Part shown: positions 1-7,669 of the stretch, piece after piece
Position numbering within the stretch: position 1 is the stretch's first letter
How the letters are laid out: each line of letters opens with the position of its first letter
Assembly (NCBI GenBank): GCA_045602925.1
Contig: JAZSCN010000006.1
Coordinates: forward strand, 1 to 29,543
From: UBA7477 sp045602925
GTDB lineage: Bacteria > Bacillota > Clostridia > Oscillospirales > Ruminococcaceae
Reading direction: 5' to 3'
Length of the DNA: 29,543 bases
Program-made: the position numbers and the translations under genes
The notes under the pieces: generated by a model
The model's input: only the letters and a program-made list of their open reading frames with translations
What the model was told of the DNA's origin: nothing
Database searches by the model: none

Positions 1-268
1 GCCTTACGGTGGCTGGAATGCATGCCCGAAGGTTACAGAGCATATGGCTGTATCAAAGTACTTGTACGAGCAGTATGGCGCTTATCCTGCCGCACTCTCT
101 TATGATACTATTGATTATGCAATAGAAAAGCCCGTGGAAGACCTTAAAAAGCTTGCAAATGAAATCGGTACATACTGCTTCGATATTGTAGAGCAGGGCT
201 GTGAAACCTACAGCGCTCTTGCACTTGAGCTTCAGAACTCAAGGATATGGAATCTTTGGTGGGATTAA
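1..268 (+). CDS. DUF4253 protein, C-terminal part only (cut by window start)
   Basis: The reading frame is open from base 2, so the gene begins outside the window. The last 88 codons read PYGGWNACP... and end in NLWWD. They match the C-terminus of the complete gene at 10572-11642 almost residue for residue, with about 20 base differences over this stretch. The conserved PYGGWN and DIVEQG motifs and the Trp-rich end belong to the family I know as DUF4253, which has no established biochemical role. An internal ATG at 44 is not a real start, because the homology continues upstream of it. The complete copy carries an N-terminal zinc-finger-like module; whether this copy has one cannot be seen here. 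Confidence 0.85.
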   Translation, partial: PYGGWNACPKVTEHMAVSKYLYEQYGAYPAALSYDTIDYAIEKPVEDLKKLANEIGTYCFDIVEQGCETYSALALELQNSRIWNLWWD

Positions 269-300
269 TCCGATAAAAAAACATTTACAACAGGAGGAAA
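1..300 (+). repeat. Direct repeat, copy A (DUF4253 3' end plus downstream linker)
   Basis: Bases 1-300 align with 11375-11676 through the end of the coding region, the stop codon and the following linker with TTTACAACAGGAGGAAA. They differ at roughly 20 positions and by a 2-base length change. Both copies are in the same orientation about 11.4 kb apart. They bracket nearly the whole accessory cluster, so homologous recombination between them could delete or duplicate the interval. Confidence 0.85.
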
Positions 301-433
301 GGATTACTGTATTTTCTCTGTTTCAAGTCACGGTGACACAATAACAAAACCCGATTTAAAAAAAATTTTCAAGCGTTTTTATCGTGTGGATAAGGCGGAG
401 AAGAGATTGAGGTTACGGTTCAGGATGAATTGA
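290..433 (+). pseudogene. Histidine kinase ATPase-domain fragment
   Basis: With no start codon, the frame encodes KDYCIFSVSSHGDTI followed by KKIFKRFYRVDKAEKR and then a short tail to a TGA at 431-433. This is the stretch between the N box and the G1/F box of a HATPase_c domain (compare FSVSNxGD...IFERFYRVDKAR in two-component kinases). Everything upstream of it is missing, and the G2 box expected downstream is replaced by unrelated sequence. It begins directly at the AGGAGGAAA linker that elsewhere precedes true start codons, so it looks like a recombination leftover dropped behind the DUF4253 tail. Seeing the motif is direct; the origin is inference. Confidence 0.7.
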
Positions 434-440
434 TATAGTG

Positions 441-468
441 TTGACCTATGGTAGTTATATTTTATAAG
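441..468 (+). promoter_or_regulatory. Likely sigma-A promoter for the Sel1/DUF2262 gene
   Basis: TTGACC at 441-446 and TATAAG at 463-468 are separated by 16 bp, about 32 bp before the chosen ATG at 501. It lies just after the kinase fragment and would start the downstream run of same-strand genes. Confidence 0.5.
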
Positions 469-500
469 TAAAAAACTTGTTTAGAAGGGCGAGAAAAATT

Positions 501-1463
501 ATGAGTGAAAATTTTGAAATGAAAAGTATCGAAGCAATTGAAGCAGTAGCAGAACAGGGCGATATGGAGGCGCAGCTTCATCTTGGCAGAATGTATGGCA
601 CCGGCGAAGGAACAGAAGTAAACTACGAAAAGGCATTGTATTGGTGGGAGAAGGCAGCCGAACAGGGTGATGTGCGGGCACAGTTCGCAACCGCCGATAT
701 GTATTATTGTAGTTATGGCGAAGGCATGTCATGGGACAAAGAAAAGGCACTGTACTGGTTTGAGAAGGCGGCCGAACAGGGACATATAAAAGCACAGTTG
801 AAAACCGGTTGCATTTATTACAAAGGTGAAGGAACGAAAAGAAACAAGGAAAAGGCTCTATACTGGTTTGAGCTGGCTGCGGCACAGGGACATGAAAGGG
901 CGCAGGAATACATAGAAGCTAACAGTAATAATACCCCAAAAACTTCGGTTAAAAATCTTTCAAATACAGTCAAATTAAAAGATTTTTCTGCGAGCGAGGG
1001 ATATGAGGATGAATATGAAGCCTGCGCAAAGGTATGGGATAGAATTCTATACATATCGGTTACTGCAGATATACTCCCTCTCGAAGATATGATTCCTATG
1101 ATAAACGATATGCTTAAGGGTCTGGATAGTCAAAAAGAAGCTTTTTTCAATGATTTGGTAGATAGCTATCTCCCCCAAGCAGAAGACTGGGTTTTGAATC
1201 TCTGCGAGGAGTCTGAGGAGGATAGCACCGATGAAAAGCGTTGTTTCATTACAGAGGATTATAATGAGATTTATTTACCTATATCAAAAGAGGAGTTCCT
1301 CGCTTCTCTGAACTTGTCAATATCTGTAAGCTATGACGAGGATGAGGAAGACATTTTGGTAGACGGTTATATCAATTGCGAACCTGACTATTTCGCAGGT
1401 CACAGTATAGAGTTTAGCGTGGACAGTAAGGGTAATTTTGAAATCGAAGGACTTGCTGGGTAA
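501..1463 (+). CDS. Sel1-repeat protein with C-terminal DUF2262-like domain
   Basis: This 320-residue protein has two visible parts. Residues about 10-135 hold three or four Sel1 (TPR-like) repeats with the usual AxxG...A..LG.MY.xGxG..xxxKALYWWEKAA pattern, a helical solenoid used for protein-protein contacts. Residues about 165-320 form an acidic domain ending in PDYFAGHSIEF and a Gly-Leu-Ala-Gly tail, resembling DUF2262 (function unknown). The same C-terminal domain closes the next gene on a different N-terminus, which indicates domain shuffling. I chose ATG 501; the TTG at 477 has no ribosome binding site, and AAGGG lies about 11 bp before 501. No signal peptide or membrane segment is seen, so it is probably cytosolic. 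A role as an immunity-type binding protein is inferred from context only. Confidence 0.8.
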   Translation: MSENFEMKSIEAIEAVAEQGDMEAQLHLGRMYGTGEGTEVNYEKALYWWEKAAEQGDVRAQFATADMYYCSYGEGMSWDKEKALYWFEKAAEQGHIKAQLKTGCIYYKGEGTKRNKEKALYWFELAAAQGHERAQEYIEANSNNTPKTSVKNLSNTVKLKDFSASEGYEDEYEACAKVWDRILYISVTADILPLEDMIPMINDMLKGLDSQKEAFFNDLVDSYLPQAEDWVLNLCEESEEDSTDEKRCFITEDYNEIYLPISKEEFLASLNLSISVSYDEDEEDILVDGYINCEPDYFAGHSIEFSVDSKGNFEIEGLAG

Positions 1464-1496
1464 GGCAGAGGATAACTAAGAAAGAGGGAATTTACA

Positions 1497-2849
1497 ATGG
1501 CACACATAATAAAAGATGAGGTTTTGGGTGAACTTGAGTACAACAAATATGTATGGGTGAGAAGCATGGATAAAACCCTGTATGGGTCAGATGTTGTGAT
1601 ACGAGTTTTAGTACAGGACGAGAATCAGGAAGGTATTCTTGACGTACAAAGAAAGGCTTATCAGACCTATCTTGAAAACGAGGAGAAGTATATCAGGGAA
1701 GTTCCTAAATACATTCTGGATTATTATAAGTGGAATTTTGAAGAAATTGACAGAGTTGTAGAACTTGAACCGGGAGACCAAAAGGACACAATTACAGAGA
1801 AAGCACTTTTCGAAATGTGCAAAGTGTATTTCCTTCAGATTGCCCGAGATGGTAGTTTCGGATGGGTATTAGGAAGTTCCTGGAGTAAAATTGCTTTTGT
1901 GGTTCTTCTTTCCGAACAGGAACCGCGTATCCTGGTGAAGCGAGATGAACTTCGTTATATACACAAGATGAACGATGATACCTTTGGCCTCTTGACATAC
2001 GACGGAGTGAATGGCTGGAAAGGATTAAAAAAGCACTCTTTCTTCGGTGCAGAAGAAAACCTTGTAATAGAGCTGGAAGGCGGCGTCGACGACGAAATCA
2101 CCGAGGCACAGAAGAAAGCTTATGCGGAGTATTTGGAGAAAGAGGATGAGCTTTTCAAGGCCTTTATTGAAGTGCTGCGTGCTACTATGGTTACGGAGAC
2201 GGCACTGCCCAAGACTCTCTATATCGACAAAGAAGGTAATTACGGTTGGATTTGCTATATCCCATGGTTTGACAAATATACGGGAGTGCTTCTGTCAGAA
2301 GAAACACCCCTTATTTTCAAGAATACAAATCTGTTGCTGAAATATCGTAAGAGAAACAATCCTGTAGTATTGGAAGATTTCAGAAACGAAGAGAGATACT
2401 CTTACGGAAGTGGCTTTGTATGGGGAGAAGAGGCAACCATCTTGGTTGACAGAGGAATACGCTCGCTGGAAGAGATGCTTCCTCTGATAAATAAGCTTGT
2501 TGAGTCGCTAAACAACAAAGATGCATTTGTAAAAGCACTTATTGATGATGGAATGCTTGCACTTGCAGAGGAATGGGTGTCAAGCTGTGAGGATGAAGCA
2601 GAGGACAGCACCAAAGAACGCAGAGGCTATATGGTGGATGATGAAACAGCGGTATATCTTCCAATCAGCGAGAAGGATTTTGCAGCGTCACTTGAATTTG
2701 ATACCATTGACATTTCCTACAATGAGGAAGCGGAAGACATATCTGCACACATTTTCATCAATTGCGACCCGGATTATTTCGCAGACCATAGTATTGAGAT
2801 TTATATGGACAGTAAGGGAAATATTGATGTAATCGGACTGGCAGGGTAA
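1497..2849 (+). CDS. Tandem DUF6985-like protein with C-terminal DUF2262-like domain
   Basis: This 450-residue soluble acidic protein has two similar blocks of about 150 residues. Each has a charged helical stretch (QRKAYQTYLENEEKY; QKKAYAEYLEKEDEL) followed by a beta-rich D(R)EGxYGW motif and LLSEExP. This pattern resembles the family I know as DUF6985. The last 130 residues (from about RSLEEMLPLI) match the C-terminal domain of the preceding Sel1 protein, including PDYFADHSIEI and the GLAG end. It starts 33 bp after the previous stop with an AAGAGGG site, so it is probably in the same operon. The next gene is a close paralogue in its first 270 residues and differs in its last third. No function can be assigned; the family name is a memory-based call. 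Confidence 0.75.
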   Translation: MAHIIKDEVLGELEYNKYVWVRSMDKTLYGSDVVIRVLVQDENQEGILDVQRKAYQTYLENEEKYIREVPKYILDYYKWNFEEIDRVVELEPGDQKDTITEKALFEMCKVYFLQIARDGSFGWVLGSSWSKIAFVVLLSEQEPRILVKRDELRYIHKMNDDTFGLLTYDGVNGWKGLKKHSFFGAEENLVIELEGGVDDEITEAQKKAYAEYLEKEDELFKAFIEVLRATMVTETALPKTLYIDKEGNYGWICYIPWFDKYTGVLLSEETPLIFKNTNLLLKYRKRNNPVVLEDFRNEERYSYGSGFVWGEEATILVDRGIRSLEEMLPLINKLVESLNNKDAFVKALIDDGMLALAEEWVSSCEDEAEDSTKERRGYMVDDETAVYLPISEKDFAASLEFDTIDISYNEEAEDISAHIFINCDPDYFADHSIEIYMDSKGNIDVIGLAG

Positions 2850-2882
2850 GGCAGAGAATATCCAAGAAGGAGGAATTTTACA

Positions 2883-4193
2883 ATGGCAGATATAATTAAA
2901 GATGAGGTTTTTGGAGAGTTAAAGTTTCGCGAGAATAGTTGGTGCAAACGCATGAACGCTCCGCTTTATAATTCAGATGGGAACTTGATTCTTGTGGTAC
3001 AGGATAATGACCAAGAAGGTATCCTGGATATACAGCGAGAAGCATATAAAATCTATTTGCAGAATGAAGAGAAATATAAAGAAATCGCAGTAGATTATCT
3101 TTTGGACTATTATAAGTGGAACTATGAATACATCGCAAGTGAAGTTTCCGGTGTGAATGAGAAGGATCATAAGGATGTGGTCACTGAGACCCAGCTTTTT
3201 GAGTTTATGACTTTATGGTACCTCTTTATTTGCAGGGACGGAAGCTTCGGATATGCCTTTGGCTGTTGTTGGGACGTGGATAATGGTTTGGCAGTACTTC
3301 TGTCGGAAGAAGAGCCGAGAGTAATATCCAGAACACAGCTTGAAAATCTCCACAAAATAAATGCTGATACCATAGGGTTACTTGTCCACGACGGTAAAAA
3401 TGCATGGAAGGGCTGGAAGAAGCACTCTTTGTTCGGCAAGAATGAGCACTTGGAAATAGAGCTGGAAGGAAGCGTAGGAGACGGTATCACCGAGGCTCAG
3501 AAGAAAGCATATGTTGAGTACCTGCAAAAAGAAGCTGAGCTTTTCAGTAAGTTTACAGAAGTGTTGGAGGCATCGGGAGCTGACAGGACAGCCCTGCCGA
3601 AAGTACTCTACATCGACAGAGAGGGCAACTACGGCTGGATCTGTTATACCGAATGGAATAAGGGTTATGTGGGTGTTCTTTTGAATAAAGAACAACCGCT
3701 TTTCATGTGGGTAGGCGATCTAAAAACAGCGGCAAAATATCAGTTTATAAATGACAAGGATTGCGGAATGCTGTTTACCAATGGTGTGTCTGCGGACAGA
3801 ATAGAAATTCTCTTTTATGACAACAAAGTATATTCATTCGCTATGGATTTCCAATTGGTTGAGGGTGAGTTGACTCAAGAACAAAGAAAAACTTATAAAG
3901 ATTTTATGAAAAATAAAGCAAAGTATTGGGAAGATATGAAGGATAAGATGTTGGATTATTACCTTTGCATCTATGATGATGTAGAAGCGAATTTTAACGT
4001 GCCAAAAGAATTTGAAAAAGAGAATGTAACAAGGGATAAGGTGCTGAAAATCATAAAATTCGGCAGAATACATTTTTACGAAGACGGTGGAGGCTGTTTC
4101 ATTGGCAAGTGTCCGATTGCGAATCCGGATGGAGAGGTGCTTGGTTTCGAGTTTACGGATGGCGAAATCGAGATAACAGAACTCTATCTTTAA
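2883..4193 (+). CDS. Triple DUF6985-like protein (paralogue of the preceding gene)
   Basis: The 436-residue product opens like its upstream neighbour (MADIIKDEVFGEL against MAHIIKDEVLGEL), and the two stay alignable for about 270 residues. The intergenic linkers are also alike (TAAGGCAGAG...GGAGGAATTTTACAATGGCA), so this is a tandem duplication. After the second block it carries a third DUF6985-like block (QRKTYKDFMKNKAKY...DYYLCIYDDVEANF). Its end, GRIHFYEDGGG to FTDGEIEITELYL, replaces the DUF2262-like end of its neighbour. It is a soluble acidic protein of unknown function with a strong ribosome binding site (AAGGAGGAATTTT). Confidence 0.75.
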   Translation: MADIIKDEVFGELKFRENSWCKRMNAPLYNSDGNLILVVQDNDQEGILDIQREAYKIYLQNEEKYKEIAVDYLLDYYKWNYEYIASEVSGVNEKDHKDVVTETQLFEFMTLWYLFICRDGSFGYAFGCCWDVDNGLAVLLSEEEPRVISRTQLENLHKINADTIGLLVHDGKNAWKGWKKHSLFGKNEHLEIELEGSVGDGITEAQKKAYVEYLQKEAELFSKFTEVLEASGADRTALPKVLYIDREGNYGWICYTEWNKGYVGVLLNKEQPLFMWVGDLKTAAKYQFINDKDCGMLFTNGVSADRIEILFYDNKVYSFAMDFQLVEGELTQEQRKTYKDFMKNKAKYWEDMKDKMLDYYLCIYDDVEANFNVPKEFEKENVTRDKVLKIIKFGRIHFYEDGGGCFIGKCPIANPDGEVLGFEFTDGEIEITELYL

Positions 4194-4211
4194 GCGAAAA
4201 GAGAGGTTTTT

Positions 4212-4316
4212 ATGAGGGAAATATTATCTTTTATATTTGCATTATTATATTATATCCCACACCTTCTCTTTACCTGTCTTTTGTGGTTGATTATTGAAGA
4301 AGGCGAAGAAGGCTGA
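4212..4316 (+). CDS. 34-residue hydrophobic peptide
   Basis: A short frame begins at ATG 4212 after an AGAGAGG site and encodes MREILSFIFALLYYIPHLLF and then TCLLWLIIEEGEEG. That is one membrane-spanning stretch with an acidic end. It sits between the DUF6985-like gene and a multi-pass membrane protein. A similar tiny membrane frame starting MREI occurs at 5677. No homologue is recognised. It may be a real small membrane protein or an unannotated leader peptide. Confidence 0.5.
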   Translation: MREILSFIFALLYYIPHLLFTCLLWLIIEEGEEG

Positions 4317-4344
4317 TGAACTTTTGGGAAAGAACGAGGCTTTT

Positions 4345-5112
4345 ATGAAAATCTTTAAGAAGATATTTAATTTTTTATCAGAGATATTAGGCAGTATTTT
4401 TGCCTTACCTTTTTGGTTGGGTTACATTTTGAAGATGTCAGACATAGAAGAAGTTGCGATTGTATTTTTTCTTGAAAAAATCAGCCAGGCAAAAAAACTC
4501 TTTCAAAAAGAAACGAAAGGTCTGTTTGGGCGTTGGCTGTTGCTTGTGACAGAAGCTACACTTGTGATTTTCCTTTTTTATAAAATCGGTCTGGGTGCAT
4601 TGGTTATTTGTATGTTTGGCCGTATTGCAATCAGTGCAGCCCGTCGTAAGAGAAGGCAACTAAAGAACATAGAACAGACAGTTGAGGAATATAAAAAGAG
4701 AGACGAAGAAGACCCTGACCCATTAATGTGTCAGATAAGGGAAGATGAAATACTCCGTTTAAGAAAGTTTTATCAGAGAGGTATCATCCAAGGTGGTATT
4801 CCGCTTGTTGCAGGCTTTATTGTGTGCTTTGTAAGATTTATAAGGCAGGATATAAGCACGCTTGCACTGATTTGTGCGATTGTTTTTTGTGTGTTACAGA
4901 CGGTAAAGGCGGTAGTATCTTTTCTTTCTGAGGAAAGCTGTGAAAGGATGGAATATCCTGCAAATGACAGGAAGAAAATACTAATCGGACGGCTTATGAT
5001 TGACGCACTTTTTATCATCCTGATATTGGCATTTATCCTACTGTGGGAAACGGTCGGGTATATCAGCATCCTTGGCGTAGTTCTAATGCTGTTTGGGAAG
5101 TTGATGATTTGA
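4345..5112 (+). CDS. Multi-pass membrane protein, short paralogue
   Basis: This 255-residue protein has about six hydrophobic segments in pairs. A charged loop near residues 100-140 (RRKRRQLKNIEQ...KKRDEEDPD) separates the halves. The C-terminus reads LLWETVGYISILGVVLMLFGK, which is nearly the same as the end of the larger membrane protein at 7670-8788 (LLWQTVGNISILGVLVMYLGK), so the two are paralogues. I chose ATG 4345, preceded by GAGG about 6 bp upstream, over a TTG at 4294 with no ribosome site. The family is not recognised. In this cluster a membrane partner or immunity protein is conceivable, but nothing in the sequence proves it. Confidence 0.75.
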   Translation: MKIFKKIFNFLSEILGSIFALPFWLGYILKMSDIEEVAIVFFLEKISQAKKLFQKETKGLFGRWLLLVTEATLVIFLFYKIGLGALVICMFGRIAISAARRKRRQLKNIEQTVEEYKKRDEEDPDPLMCQIREDEILRLRKFYQRGIIQGGIPLVAGFIVCFVRFIRQDISTLALICAIVFCVLQTVKAVVSFLSEESCERMEYPANDRKKILIGRLMIDALFIILILAFILLWETVGYISILGVVLMLFGKLMI

Positions 5113-5134
5113 TTTGAGGAGAAGGAGCATTAGT

Positions 5135-5680
5135 ATGAAAAATTTTAGAAATGGTATAACTCCACGTTTTAGAAATGGTGTAACTCCAATAGTAAGAATA
5201 AAGAACCGTGAATATATGTACATCAAAAATACCATTTATGGATATTCACCTGAGCTGGAAGGGCTTGGGCTTGAACACCATGAGGAAGCCCCGACATATC
5301 GCAAGTACAGCCGCCCTGTGGATAAGAGCGAGATAGAATCGGCTTATCGGGTGGGGTGGACTTTCGGTATCTACAAAGGGGTACGGGTGCGAGTCTTCGA
5401 TTATCAAAAGGATACAGGCAAGATTGGCATATCGGTTGGTTATGACGACGAAAAAGGTGAGGCGTTAGGCATTGAGCCTTTGATTGACTACAATGACAAA
5501 GGCATGCTTTATTATGAAACGTATGTTGATGTATCCGAGGTTACGGATATTTATGAAGAGCGAAGGCCTGTGGAAGAACTCCCTTTCACCTGTCCTGAGA
5601 TTGTTTATCTTAAAAAGGACGGCGAGTGGATTTTGTGGCATGAGTATGGTGCCTTGTTAAAGGATGACGAGTGGGTATGA
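5135..5680 (+). CDS. Hypothetical protein with N-terminal duplicated motif
   Basis: The 181-residue soluble protein starts at ATG 5135 behind GGAGAAGGAG. It opens with a tandem repeat (FRNGITPR / FRNGVTPI), then a mixed alpha/beta region rich in Tyr and charged residues, and ends WHEYGALLKDDEWV. I do not recognise the family. Copies of its last codons lie as debris at 5879-5935 and 7039-7083, so the gene or a sibling was duplicated and mostly lost twice nearby. Its stop codon overlaps the ATG of the next small frame (ATGA), which suggests translational coupling. Confidence 0.7.
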   Translation: MKNFRNGITPRFRNGVTPIVRIKNREYMYIKNTIYGYSPELEGLGLEHHEEAPTYRKYSRPVDKSEIESAYRVGWTFGIYKGVRVRVFDYQKDTGKIGISVGYDDEKGEALGIEPLIDYNDKGMLYYETYVDVSEVTDIYEERRPVEELPFTCPEIVYLKKDGEWILWHEYGALLKDDEWV

Positions 5681-5826
5681 GAGAAATTAGTAGATTTGTT
5701 CGTTCACTATGGAGTGATTTTGTAAGGTATATATGGGGACCGATATTTACCTTTGTGTTTATGGTGTTTTACTTAATATTCTATTTTATAAGAGCATTAC
5801 TCTTCAAGGAGTGGCGTCATTTTTAA
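5677..5826 (+). CDS. 49-residue single-pass membrane peptide
   Basis: ATG 5677 overlaps the stop codon of the preceding gene by four bases (ATGA). It encodes MREISRFVRSLWSDFVRYIW, then a strongly hydrophobic stretch (GPIFTFVFMVFYLIFYFI), and ends RALLFKEWRHF. The basic N-terminus plus one helix suggests an inner-membrane microprotein translated by coupling to the upstream gene. The first residues and composition resemble the 34-residue peptide at 4212. No known family was recognised. Confidence 0.55.
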   Translation: MREISRFVRSLWSDFVRYIWGPIFTFVFMVFYLIFYFIRALLFKEWRHF

Positions 5827-5878
5827 TCCTTAAATGGCTGAGGATAGAATCATAAGCTTCGTACCTTTCAAATGATGC

Positions 5879-5935
5879 AGAGTGATTCCGTGGCATGAGT
5901 ATGGTGCTTTGCTAAAGGACGGGGAATGGGTTTAA
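5879..5935 (+). pseudogene. Leftover 3' end of a copy of the 5135-5680 gene
   Basis: Bases 5890-5935 encode WHEYGALLKDGEWV and a TAA, matching the last 14 codons of the gene ending at 5680 (WHEYGALLKDDEWV). Similarity fades just upstream at the Ile codon. There is no start codon or ribosome site. It appears to be the residue of a deleted tandem copy. Confidence 0.8.
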
Positions 5936-5959
5936 TAAAAAAATTCAGGAGAAATGATT

Positions 5960-7003
5960 ATGGATATAAAAGGATACGAAAAATTTGGTGTTCTGCCATT
6001 TGCAAAGTGGGATTATGAACCCGTAAAGGCAGCCAACGAGTTGATGGTGTCTGGAAAAGCGGGAGAAGGTATAGAACGATTACAAAAGCTGGCAGAGGAA
6101 GGTAACGCGATTGCCATGTTCTATATGGGGTATCACTATATTTACGGGAATGGTGTCGAAGAGGATGAAAAGAAGGCTGTGGAGTGGTATCGTAAAGCGG
6201 CTGATGCGGGAGAAATCGAGGCACAGATGACTCTGGGATTTTCCTATAAAACAGGACGATATGGTCTTGAAGAAGATTACCATAAAGCAATAGAGTGGTA
6301 TGAAAAGGCGGCTAGGCAAAATTTCGCCGACGCACAAGAAACTCTTGGGCGTATATATCTTTACAGAGGTTCTACGGAAGAAGACAATTCTAAAGCGATT
6401 TACTGGCTGACAAAAGCGGCAGAATCAGGTCATCCGCATGCACAACATACATTGGGAAACTGTTATGCTGAAGGAAAAGTGGTCAAACAGGATTATCAGC
6501 AAGCTCTCAAATGGTATAAGAAAGCCTCGGGCAATGAATATTGTGCGTATAATGCAGGTCGTATCTATTATGAAGTCGAAAAGAATTATGAAGAGGCACT
6601 CAAGTGGCTAAAATTAGCGGCAGAATCCAAAGAGCGCAGAGCACTGACACTTTTAGGCGAGATGTATGAAAAGGGTGAGGGCGTACCTCAGGATATGAAA
6701 ACTGCTGTCGATTATTACATGGATGCCGCAGAACATGAAGATGGAAGAGGCCAATATAATTTAGCACGGTGCTATGAGAATGGAATCGTTGTGGAAAAAG
6801 ACATCAAAAAGGCAGTGGAATGGTATAAGGAAGCTTCTTGGTATAATGAGCATCGTGCAACCAATAGAATCGGCGAGATGCTGATGGAAGGGATTCTTAC
6901 AAATAAAAATAGTGCTGAGCTTGCCCGTAAATATTTCGAGAAAGCTGCACGCTGCAAAAACGCTGATGCTCAGAAAAATCTGGAGAAGTATTTTAGCGAT
7001 TGA
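5960..7003 (+). CDS. Sel1-repeat protein
   Basis: The 347-residue protein consists of about eight Sel1-type (TPR-like) repeats of roughly 36 residues from residue 35 to the end, each with A..LG..Y..G....D..KA..WY.KAA. Such solenoids act as protein-binding scaffolds. I chose the second ATG (5960), which lies 7 bp after AGGAG; the ATG at 5954 would sit almost on the ribosome site. It has no signal peptide, unlike secreted Sel1 proteins, so it is probably cytosolic. It shares the fold with the gene at 501-1463 but lacks the DUF2262-like tail. Confidence 0.85.
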   Translation: MDIKGYEKFGVLPFAKWDYEPVKAANELMVSGKAGEGIERLQKLAEEGNAIAMFYMGYHYIYGNGVEEDEKKAVEWYRKAADAGEIEAQMTLGFSYKTGRYGLEEDYHKAIEWYEKAARQNFADAQETLGRIYLYRGSTEEDNSKAIYWLTKAAESGHPHAQHTLGNCYAEGKVVKQDYQQALKWYKKASGNEYCAYNAGRIYYEVEKNYEEALKWLKLAAESKERRALTLLGEMYEKGEGVPQDMKTAVDYYMDAAEHEDGRGQYNLARCYENGIVVEKDIKKAVEWYKEASWYNEHRATNRIGEMLMEGILTNKNSAELARKYFEKAARCKNADAQKNLEKYFSD

Positions 7004-7038
7004 GGTGCAAAAACGGCGGATGAATATTTGGCAAAGCA

Positions 7039-7083
7039 GAGTATAAGTATGGTGCTTTGTTAAAGGTTTGAGAATGGATTTGA
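7039..7083 (+). pseudogene. Second leftover of the 5135-5680 gene tail
   Basis: Codons at 7039-7071 read EYKYGALLKV and stop. The following 12 bases (GAATGGATTTGA) match the GAATGGGTTTAA end of the fragment at 5921-5935, with a short deletion between. It is a more decayed copy of the same gene tail and again sits just before a new gene's ribosome site. Confidence 0.65.
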
Positions 7084-7108
7084 ATACATTTCAAGGAGGA
7101 ATTAAAAT

Positions 7109-7639
7109 ATGGAAAATAAGATTTCAAAGTTGCCAAAGTTTAAGTATCACCCGAATATTTATGATACGGATAAGGTTTTAGATGCGGTTACATTCGGTGA
7201 GAACACCTGCCAGTGCTGTGGCAACAAAACAGAGGTTTATGTTACCACAATGTATTGCAGGGAGAGAATTGAATGTATCTGCATGGAGTGTGTGGCAAGC
7301 GGCAAGGCTGTCGAAAAATTCGGCGGCGGCTTTGTCCAGGATGCAGAGAAGGCTCTTGATAAGGAGAAAATCGACGAGCTGTTCAAGAGAACGCCCGGAT
7401 ATGTTTCGTGGCAGGGAGAGCACTGGCTTGCCTGCTGCGATGATTACTGCGAGTATCTGGGCGATGTGGGCTATGCCGAGCTTGAAGAAATGAATTTAGT
7501 ACATCTGATTGATGAATTCAAAGAAGATGAGGACGCGGATTTCGATAACGAAGATTTGGAGAAAGGCGGTTCTCCTGCGGGATATCTGTTCAGATGCCTT
7601 CATTGCGGAAAATACAGACTGAATGTGGATTTTGATTAA
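7109..7639 (+). CDS. cbrC: CbrC-family (UPF0167) protein
   Basis: The 176-residue product fits the CbrC/UPF0167 family in length and motifs: LPKFKYHPN near the start, a first CxxC pair (CQCCG), an EC.C..C pair near residues 50-55, the RTPGYxSWQGExWLxCC block, GDVGYAEL, and a C-terminal FRCLHCG. In Escherichia coli, CbrC is linked to tolerance to colicin E2; its biochemical action is not established. The cysteine pairs suggest zinc binding. It has a strong ribosome site (AAGGAGGAATTAAAAT). Its presence is the best clue that the surrounding cluster deals with attack by competing bacteria, though that link is inference. Confidence 0.88.
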   Translation: MENKISKLPKFKYHPNIYDTDKVLDAVTFGENTCQCCGNKTEVYVTTMYCRERIECICMECVASGKAVEKFGGGFVQDAEKALDKEKIDELFKRTPGYVSWQGEHWLACCDDYCEYLGDVGYAELEEMNLVHLIDEFKEDEDADFDNEDLEKGGSPAGYLFRCLHCGKYRLNVDFD

Positions 7640-7669
7640 TGGATAATCCCGTCAGATAAAGGAGATTCT

